From Ruminococcaceae bacterium UBA1213 (GTDB lineage Bacteria; Bacillota; Clostridia; Oscillospirales; Acutalibacteraceae), in the NCBI GenBank assembly GCA_002309275.1, contig DBXL01000042.1:1-11678 (forward strand): a stretch of DNA of 11,678 nucleotides. Reading direction: 5' to 3'. This document shows positions 6,778 to 11,678 of this stretch, in pieces; the first letter of the stretch is position 1, and each line of letters opens with the position of its first letter. Made by a program: the position numbers and the translations under genes. Below the pieces are notes generated by a model. That model worked only from the letters and a program-made list of their open reading frames with translations, was not told the origin of the DNA and made no database searches.

Positions 6778-8035
6778 ATTAAGAATACTTTCCACATATT
6801 TGCAATTCAGAAACAGGCGTTTCACGTCACGAAAAAAGCTTGAAGCATATCAGCAGAAAAAATTGAAAAAACATCTTGCCTTTGTCACAGAGAAATCTGC
6901 ATTTTACCGTAAATATAAGGGGCATGAACTGGAAGATTTTCCGATTATAGACAAGGGCGTTATGATGGAAAATTTTGATTTGATAAACACCGTAGGCATC
7001 AAGAAAGAAGAGGCGTTGGAGTTTGCCGTCAATGCGGAGCGTACAAGGGAATTTGATGACAAACTGAAAAATATCACAGTGGGACTGAGTTCGGGAACTT
7101 CTCACAGCAGAGGGGCATTTTTGGTGGAAAAGACCGAAACGGAAAAATGGGCAGGGTTTGTATTGGCAAAATTTTTGCCGCATGGCATTTTAGGAAAATA
7201 TAAAATAGCCTTTTTCATGCGTGCCAATTCCAATTTATATCAGTCTGTCGGCTCAAAGAATATCCGATTTGAATTTTATGATATTTATGCAGACATGGAC
7301 AAAAATATTGAAAAGCTTGGAAAAAACGGTGCAGACATACTTGTTGCACAGCCGTCAGCATTGTTAATGATAGCCGCCGCCCTTGATGAAAAAAAGATAG
7401 ATATTCACCCCGAAACAGTCATATCTATTGCAGAAGTTCTTGAAAAGGAAGATGAAAAGAGAATAAAGAAATCTTTTGGCACAGATGTGATACATCAGGT
7501 CTATCAATGCACAGAGGGCTGTCTTGCGACAACCTGCAAATACGGTACTTTACATCTTAATGAAGATATCGTTTTCATTGAAAAAGAGTATATTGACAAA
7601 AACAGATTTATTCCGATAATAACGGATTTTGAAAGAACTTCACAGCCGATAATAAGATACAGATTAAATGACGTGCTTGTGGAGAAAAAAGAAAAATGCC
7701 CGTGCGGAAGTGCCTGCACGGCATTGGAAAAAATAGAGGGGCGTGAAGATGACGTATTCATTTTTCACGGAGATAAAAAAGAAGTTAAAATTTTCCCTGA
7801 TTTCATAAGACGGTGTATTTTGTTTTCAGGAAATATAAGTGATTACAGGATAGTACAGCAGGCTGACGGAAGTATCCATATTTATGCTGACATAGACAGT
7901 AAAATGAAAGAAAAAGTTACAGGTGAATTTAAAAAATTAGCAGAGGATAACGAATTTGAATTGCCTGAGATACGTTTTGAAAAATATGCTTATGACAAGA
8001 ACAGGAAATTAAAAAGAGTTGAAAGGGTGAATTGA
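6770..8035 (+). CDS. Adenylate-forming enzyme, PaaK/F390-synthetase-related
   Basis: A 421-residue member of the ANL adenylate-forming superfamily, of the short form close to phenylacetate-CoA ligase, CapK and coenzyme F390 synthetase-related proteins. It should activate a carboxylic acid as an acyl-adenylate, probably to pass it to CoA or another acceptor. Visible motifs are the Ser/Gly-rich phosphate loop GLSSGTSHSRG (105-115), YQCTEG (245-250, the YxxTE-like A5 motif), PIIRYRLND (293-301, the A7 equivalent with Asp301) and EGRED (323-327) at the hinge. A C-terminal subdomain follows, with Lys413 or Lys415 as a possible A10 lysine. CPCG (310-313) plus C316, and C247, C251 and C256, form a cysteine-rich patch that may bind a metal. 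The start overlaps the hydrolase stop by 8 nt, and the next gene begins 4 nt after its stop. Substrate unknown; an aryl or short acyl acid is plausible from the family. Confidence 0.82.
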   Translation: MSKLRILSTYLQFRNRRFTSRKKLEAYQQKKLKKHLAFVTEKSAFYRKYKGHELEDFPIIDKGVMMENFDLINTVGIKKEEALEFAVNAERTREFDDKLKNITVGLSSGTSHSRGAFLVEKTETEKWAGFVLAKFLPHGILGKYKIAFFMRANSNLYQSVGSKNIRFEFYDIYADMDKNIEKLGKNGADILVAQPSALLMIAAALDEKKIDIHPETVISIAEVLEKEDEKRIKKSFGTDVIHQVYQCTEGCLATTCKYGTLHLNEDIVFIEKEYIDKNRFIPIITDFERTSQPIIRYRLNDVLVEKKEKCPCGSACTALEKIEGREDDVFIFHGDKKEVKIFPDFIRRCILFSGNISDYRIVQQADGSIHIYADIDSKMKEKVTGEFKKLAEDNEFELPEIRFEKYAYDKNRKLKRVERVN

Positions 8036-8039
8036 TAAC

Positions 8040-8969
8040 ATGAGGAATATAAAAATAACGGGTTGCGGGGCGGCACTACCTGACAATATGGTATATTTTG
8101 ACAATCAGACGAGATACAGACTGAAAGACGGTCAAACAATTCTTGACCTTGCGGAAATTGCTGTAAAGGAGGCACTTGAAAAGTCGGGGCTTGATATAAA
8201 GGACATAGATTTGATAATAGGCGGTACGGCAACACCATTACAGGCAATTCCCTGCAATGCGGCACTTTTGCATGAGAGAATTGCAAAAGGTCTGAGTATT
8301 CCCGCCTTTGATATAAACTCATCATGCACGAGTTTCATAACGGCATTTGATATGGCTTCCTATCTCATTGACAGTGGCAATTATAAAAATATACTGATAT
8401 TTTCGGGTGATACTGCCTCGGCAGCTTTAAATCCCAATCAAAAAGAAAGCTATGAACTTTTTTCTGATGCGGCAACGGCATTTGTAGTGAGTGCCTGCAA
8501 CGGTGAAAGCGGTGTTATCCATTCAAGACAGTGTACATATTCAGAGGGCGTGCATGATACGGAAATAAGGGGCGGTTGTGGACTGCTGACGGCTTTTAAA
8601 ATGACAGATGAAAATAAAGAGGACTATTATTTTGACATGAAAGGCAAGAAGGTTTTAAAACTGACTGCAACGAAAATGCCGGAATTTTTCAATGATTTTC
8701 TCAAAGACATGGAAATGACCATAAATGACATTGATTTTCTGATACCTCATCAGGCGAGTAAGGCTTTAAAGCTGATAATGGAGCGTTTGAACGTGCCTGA
8801 AGAAAAATATATTGACCGTGTAAGAGAGTGGGGAAATATGATTTCCGCCGCCGTACCGATGGCACTTTATACGGCTATTAATGAGGGAAAAATAAAGCGT
8901 GGCAATAAAATAGTCCTTTGCGGAACAGCGGCAGGACTGACTTTTAACGCCTTATGCATGATTTACTGA
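8040..8969 (+). CDS. Divergent 3-oxoacyl-ACP synthase III (KAS III)-like condensing enzyme
   Basis: A 309-residue thiolase-fold enzyme of the FabH/KAS III group. The Cys-His-Asn triad is intact: Cys96 in DINSSCTSF (91-99), His237 in IPHQASKAL (235-243) and Asn266 in WGNMISAAVP (264-273). GTAAGLTF (295-302) is the usual C-terminal glycine loop. It should catalyse a decarboxylative Claisen condensation or an acyl transfer. It is unlikely to be the housekeeping FabH. The conserved N-terminal W-I-x-R-T-G-I stretch used for CoA contacts is absent, making the N-terminus shorter, and the gene sits with accessory enzymes rather than fatty-acid genes. AGGGTG (8024-8029) lies 10 nt before the ATG. It is the last gene of the five-gene cluster, and its final 18 bp overlap the oppositely oriented tmcAL. 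Substrates are unknown. Confidence 0.88.
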   Translation: MRNIKITGCGAALPDNMVYFDNQTRYRLKDGQTILDLAEIAVKEALEKSGLDIKDIDLIIGGTATPLQAIPCNAALLHERIAKGLSIPAFDINSSCTSFITAFDMASYLIDSGNYKNILIFSGDTASAALNPNQKESYELFSDAATAFVVSACNGESGVIHSRQCTYSEGVHDTEIRGGCGLLTAFKMTDENKEDYYFDMKGKKVLKLTATKMPEFFNDFLKDMEMTINDIDFLIPHQASKALKLIMERLNVPEEKYIDRVREWGNMISAAVPMALYTAINEGKIKRGNKIVLCGTAAGLTFNALCMIY

Positions 8970-10124
8970 TAAAACGGTGTTTTCCGTCAGATTCCGCCCG
9001 CATGGAATAATGTTTTCACCTGAAAGTGCATATATATCATCACATCTGCTTTCCAGTGCGTAAAGATATTGTGCAGAGGGGGAGAGCTTTTTCACATCGG
9101 AGTAACGCATAATTACAGGGAGTTTTGCCGTTTCACGCATGGTGCGGAGAATATTTTTTCCGTTTTGGCTGAAACCGAGAATTTTGATATATTGAGGTAA
9201 AATATGGCAGTCGTTTTGAGTGATTCCGAGAAAGGCATATAATAAAATACGCCGTAATCTTGCGAGAGTATATCTTTTTGTTTTTGCAAGGGAGAGAATT
9301 TGTTCTATGGAAGTGCCGTTTCTGACGGCAGAGTAAAGACGGTTTTCCAATCCCTCGCTTATGTCGGGCAGGTTTTTGAAATCCTCAAGTGACATCATTC
9401 TGAGTTTGTATAAAACAGCCGTTTCAAGCTTTTTAAAATCATGTATTTCTGAAAAAACGGGTGAGGGAATATATTTTTTAAATTCTTGGTTATTCTCATA
9501 AATCATTTTTCTGATAAGCGTGGCGGAGGCGGTATTTTCACAGACAGTCAGACTGTCATGTTCCGAGCCGACACGCTGTATAGTTTGGGGCAGTATCGGG
9601 GAATTGATTTTATTCAGAGCCTTTATGTATTCAATTCCAAGAATGTTATTAGGACTTTTGAGAATTTCGGCAGAAATTTTGTCAATGTCTGCAACGGCAT
9701 TTTCACGGGCTTTTGCAAAGGTCTGACCGAGTGAGAGATATTTTTTTATCTTTTCGGAAATTTCGGAGGATTGCAGAATATCAGCGGTATTTCTGAGAGC
9801 TTCCATATTTCCGCATTCACTCCCGAAATAAATTTCACTGACACAGCCGAGAGAATTTAATATATCAACTCCCCCGAATGCAAATTTTTCGGCGGTTGCA
9901 CATGAATAAATCACAGGCAGTTCAATCACTAAGTCAATGCCGTTTTCGAGAGCGGTTTTTGTCCGTGAATATTTGTCAAAGACGGCAAAATCTCCTCTTT
10001 GGGTAAAATTTCCGCTCATGCAGGCGATGATATATTCACAGCCGTTTTCACGCATTTTTTCAATCATATACTTATGTCCGTTGTGAAAGGGGTTGTACTC
10101 GCATATCAGAGAAGATACTCTCAT
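8952..10124 (-). CDS. tmcAL: tRNA(Met) cytidine acetate ligase TmcAL (YlbM family)
   Basis: A 390-residue nucleotidyltransferase-fold enzyme. Family members use acetate and ATP to form acetyl-AMP and make N4-acetylcytidine at the wobble position of elongator tRNA-Met, which helps correct AUG reading. The N-terminus has CEYNPFHNGH (8-17) with the HxGH nucleotide-binding motif, then MSGNFTQRGDFA (36-47), ELPVIYSCATAEKFA (68-82), SPNNILGIEY (157-166) and SATLIRK (200-206), all typical of the family. Length is slightly below that of Bacillus YlbM, with a divergent C-terminus. The start was set at 10124 because AGGAG lies 7 nt upstream, whereas a longer TTG-initiated version lacks a ribosome binding site. 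It is convergent with the KAS III gene, overlapping its last 18 bp, and divergent from ackA. Confidence 0.94.
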   Translation of the reverse strand: MRVSSLICEYNPFHNGHKYMIEKMRENGCEYIIACMSGNFTQRGDFAVFDKYSRTKTALENGIDLVIELPVIYSCATAEKFAFGGVDILNSLGCVSEIYFGSECGNMEALRNTADILQSSEISEKIKKYLSLGQTFAKARENAVADIDKISAEILKSPNNILGIEYIKALNKINSPILPQTIQRVGSEHDSLTVCENTASATLIRKMIYENNQEFKKYIPSPVFSEIHDFKKLETAVLYKLRMMSLEDFKNLPDISEGLENRLYSAVRNGTSIEQILSLAKTKRYTLARLRRILLYAFLGITQNDCHILPQYIKILGFSQNGKNILRTMRETAKLPVIMRYSDVKKLSPSAQYLYALESRCDDIYALSGENIIPCGRNLTENTVLSVNHA

Positions 10125-10131
10125 AAAAAAT

Positions 10132-10136
10132 CTCCT
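10132..10136 (-). promoter_or_regulatory. Ribosome binding site that fixes the tmcAL start
   Basis: On the minus strand AGGAG lies 7 nt before the ATG at 10124. This supports the short N-terminus beginning MRVSSLICEYNPF, which matches where the family normally starts. Confidence 0.8.
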
Positions 10137-10157
10137 TATTAAATTTAACAAAAAATA

Positions 10158-10186
10158 TTGAATTTCATTTATATTTGTAGTATCAT
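10158..10186 (+). promoter_or_regulatory. Candidate promoter of ackA
   Basis: The -35 TTGAAT (10158-10163), a 17-bp spacer and -10 TATCAT (10181-10186) predict a start near 10193 and a leader of about 49 nt. It overlaps the oppositely directed tmcAL promoter. A second, weaker + strand option is TTGAAA at 10194-10199 with an AT-rich -10 near 10217. Confidence 0.55.
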
Positions 10187-10212
10187 TATATCATTGAAAT
10201 AAATTTTTGCAA
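10185..10212 (-). promoter_or_regulatory. Promoter of tmcAL
   Basis: On the minus strand there is -35 TTGCAA (10207-10212), a 16-bp spacer and a perfect -10 TATAAT (10185-10190), with a TG extended -10. Start of transcription should be near 10178, leaving a leader of about 53 nt. It looks stronger than the facing ackA promoter. Confidence 0.7.
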
Positions 10213-10241
10213 TAAAAAATATATCAGGAGGTTTTGTTTCA

Positions 10242-11444
10242 ATGAAAATTCTTGTAATCAATGCAGGCAGTTCATCAATGAAATATCAGTTGATTGATAT
10301 GGAAGATGAAAGCGTAATTGCAAAAGGCAACTGTGAAAGAATCGGTGTAGATGGTCACTTCAAGCACACAACAGGTGACGGCAGAGTTTATGAAACAGAT
10401 GTCGTTATGAATAACCATACCGAAGCATTTGTGCAGATAAAAAATGCACTTATCAGTGAAGAATATGGTGTTATCAAAAATCTTGACGAGGTTTCTGCTA
10501 TTGGTCATAGAATCGTGCAGGGCGGTGCTTTGTTCAGTGAGTCTGTTCTCGTTAATGAAGATGTCATAAAGGGCATAGAGAGCCTTATTCCTCTTGCACC
10601 TCTGCATAATGCCGCTCATGTGCAGGGTATCAGAGCTTGTCTTGACGTATTCGGCACAGAAGTTCCCGAAGTGGTTGTATTCGATACCGCTTTCCATTCC
10701 ACCATGCCCCCGAAAGCATTTACATATCCCGTACCCTATGAGTATTATGAAAAATATGCTGTAAGAAGATACGGTTTCCACGGAACTTCTCACAGATATG
10801 TTTCCAACCGCTGTGCAGAACTCATGGGAAAAGATATTAAAGACCTTAAAATTATCACTTGTCACTTGGGCAATGGTTCATCTATCACAGCTATCAAAGA
10901 TGGAAAAGTCATTGACACAAGCATGGGACTTACTCCTCTTGATGGTATCATGATGGGTACAAGAACAGGCTGTCTTGATCCGTCGGTTGTAACATTCATA
11001 GCTGAAAAAGAGGGCTTTACACCGTCAGAAATGGACACACTTTTGAATAAAAAATCAGGCTTTTTGGGAATATCAGGCGTATCGTCAGATGACCGTGATG
11101 TAACAGCTGCTGCAGAAAGCGGAAATGCCCGTGCCCAGCTTGCCATTGACATTCTCGAATATCAGATTTTGAAGTATATCGGCAGCTATACCGCAGCACT
11201 CGGCGGAGTAGATGCAATCGTATTTACAGCAGGTATCGGTGAAAACCAGTGTTCACACCGTATCAATGTATGCAATAATCTGGCATATATGGGCGTAAAA
11301 GTTGATGCAGAATTGAATGCAAAGGCAATACGTGGCGTTGAAGGCAAGATTTCAACTCCCGATTCAACAGTTGATGTATTCGTTATTCCGACAAACGAAG
11401 AACTTGTTATTGCAAGAGATACAATGGCACTCGTTCAGAAATAA
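10242..11444 (+). CDS. ackA: Acetate kinase
   Basis: A 400-residue cytoplasmic ASKHA-fold kinase of normal family length. It interconverts acetyl phosphate plus ADP with acetate plus ATP, the substrate-level phosphorylation step of acetate fermentation. The signature blocks are all present: VINAGSSSMKYQL (5-17) with Asn7, GHRIVQGG (88-95) with Arg90, FDTAFHSTMP (147-156) with Asp148, YGFHGTSHRYV (177-187) with His180, HLGNGSS (208-214), GTRTGCLDP (239-247) with Arg241, FTAGIGEN (328-335) and TNEE (384-387) with the metal-binding Glu. A strong AGGAGG (10226-10231) precedes the ATG by 10 nt, which suits a highly expressed enzyme. No phosphotransacetylase gene adjoins it, and a strong terminator follows, so it is probably transcribed alone. 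Confidence 0.98.
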   Translation: MKILVINAGSSSMKYQLIDMEDESVIAKGNCERIGVDGHFKHTTGDGRVYETDVVMNNHTEAFVQIKNALISEEYGVIKNLDEVSAIGHRIVQGGALFSESVLVNEDVIKGIESLIPLAPLHNAAHVQGIRACLDVFGTEVPEVVVFDTAFHSTMPPKAFTYPVPYEYYEKYAVRRYGFHGTSHRYVSNRCAELMGKDIKDLKIITCHLGNGSSITAIKDGKVIDTSMGLTPLDGIMMGTRTGCLDPSVVTFIAEKEGFTPSEMDTLLNKKSGFLGISGVSSDDRDVTAAAESGNARAQLAIDILEYQILKYIGSYTAALGGVDAIVFTAGIGENQCSHRINVCNNLAYMGVKVDAELNAKAIRGVEGKISTPDSTVDVFVIPTNEELVIARDTMALVQK

Positions 11445-11456
11445 TCCAAAAAATTT

Positions 11457-11491
11457 GCATAGCAGTCAAAAAAAGGCTGCTATGCTTTTTT
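11457..11491 (+). terminator. Rho-independent terminator of ackA
   Basis: A perfect 9-bp stem pairs GCATAGCAG (11457-11465) with CTGCTATGC (11477-11485) around an 11-nt A-rich loop. A T6 run (11486-11491) follows. It begins 12 nt after the ackA stop. Confidence 0.93.
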
Positions 11492-11495
11492 ATGC

Positions 11496-11546
11496 AAAAA
11501 AGTCCAACTCCCAAAGATTTCTGCTTTGAGAGTTGGAAATTTTTTT
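11496..11546 (-). terminator. Bidirectional terminator for the right-edge gene
   Basis: TCCAACTC (11503-11510) pairs with GAGTTGGA (11530-11537). An inner AAAG/CTTT helix (11513-11516 with 11524-11527) lies inside it. An A6 run flanks the left side (T6 on the minus strand) and a T7 run the right. It can end minus-strand transcription from the zinc-ribbon gene and back up the ackA terminator. Confidence 0.8.
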
Positions 11547-11558
11547 ATCAGTTATGTA

Positions 11559-11678
11559 TTAAAAATCAAACGGCTTGATTTCACCACAACCACAAGTACC
11601 TACATAGTTCGGCATCACTTTACCACAGTTCGGACAAGTCCAAACGTCTGCACGCTGTTCGAGCGGAGTAACTTCAAC
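11559..11678 (-). CDS. Zinc-ribbon protein, C-terminal 39 residues only
   Basis: The minus strand holds an open frame that enters from beyond the right edge and ends in TAA at 11559-11561, giving 39 residues. The visible part contains WTCPNCGKVMPNYVGTCGCG, a four-cysteine zinc-ribbon or rubredoxin-like knuckle with C-x2-C followed by C-x-C, and it ends EIKPFDF. Such ribbons commonly sit at protein ends and bind a structural zinc. The rest of the protein and its start are outside the window, so I cannot name it. The downstream hairpin gives it a proper transcript end, which supports a real gene. Confidence is high that it is coding and low on function. Confidence 0.75.
   Translation of the reverse strand, partial: VEVTPLEQRADVWTCPNCGKVMPNYVGTCGCGEIKPFDF

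Noticed and set aside
8040..8969. Housekeeping FabH
   Set aside because: No fatty-acid genes or acyl carrier protein are nearby. The CoA-contact motif is missing and the gene is coupled to accessory enzymes.
3862..8969. A hidden acyl carrier protein or short peptide gene within the cluster
   Set aside because: The genes overlap or nearly touch, so there is no room. I saw no DSL-type phosphopantetheine motif in the reading frames.
8970..8990. Hairpin AAAAC-GGT-GTTTT or ACGG/CCGT as a terminator for the cluster
   Set aside because: The stems are only 4-5 bp and no T-run follows.
10125..10151. TTG-initiated N-terminal extension of tmcAL
   Set aside because: It would span the AGGAG that serves the ATG at 10124, and the family starts close to the CEYNPFHNGH motif.
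10275..10865. 196-codon minus-strand open frame inside ackA
   Set aside because: ackA is unmistakable on the plus strand. The antisense frame resembles no known family and has no ribosome binding site.
1..11678. CRISPR array, insertion sequence, integrase or attachment site
   Set aside because: No regularly spaced repeats, terminal inverted repeats, transposase motifs or tRNA-derived duplication are visible. The tRNA at the left edge shows no repeated 3' end in the window.

Overview
The window looks like chromosomal DNA from an AT-rich, low-G+C Gram-positive anaerobe. A Ruminococcus-like member of the Oscillospiraceae or a relative is my best guess. The clues are strong AGGAGG-type ribosome binding sites, textbook sigma-A promoters, A/T-rich codons, a Firmicutes-type TmcAL, an acetate kinase of fermentative metabolism and a lipoprotein CotH. 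The genus is inference, because no rRNA or other marker gene is present. I see no insertion sequence, integrase, phage gene or CRISPR array.

Layout. At the left edge is the 5' end of a tRNA gene on the minus strand (possibly tRNA-Trp) with its own near-consensus promoter. Next comes a monocistronic, secreted CotH-kinase lipoprotein (220-2136) with a long serine-periodic linker and a perfect hairpin terminator. A tandem-domain polyphosphate:AMP phosphotransferase (2299-3789) follows, with its own promoter and a terminator-like hairpin just after its stop.

The core of the window is a tight five-gene, same-strand cluster (3862-8969). In order it encodes a GT1/MGT-type glycosyltransferase, a 3beta-HSD-like extended SDR reductase, an AHL-lactonase-like metallo-beta-lactamase hydrolase, a PaaK/F390-synthetase-like adenylate-forming enzyme and a divergent KAS III condensing enzyme. 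Neighbouring genes overlap by 4, 41 and 8 nt, and the last two are 4 nt apart, so they should be made together. Together they give an activate-condense-release-reduce-glycosylate logic. I infer a small specialised-metabolite pathway making a glycosylated acyl- or aryl-ketide-type product. Parts of it resemble PqsA/PqsD/PqsE and parts resemble OleA/OleC/OleD, but it is identical to neither. No carrier protein, transporter or regulator lies inside the cluster, and the product is unknown. This is the best candidate for an undescribed system here.

The cluster runs tail-to-tail into tmcAL (tRNA-Met cytidine acetate ligase, minus strand), and the coding regions overlap by 18 bp. tmcAL is divergent from ackA (acetate kinase), and their predicted promoters overlap in opposite orientations. 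One enzyme consumes acetate and the other makes it. ackA ends in a strong hairpin terminator. A second, bidirectional hairpin separates it from the 3' end of a small zinc-ribbon protein gene that runs off the right edge on the minus strand.
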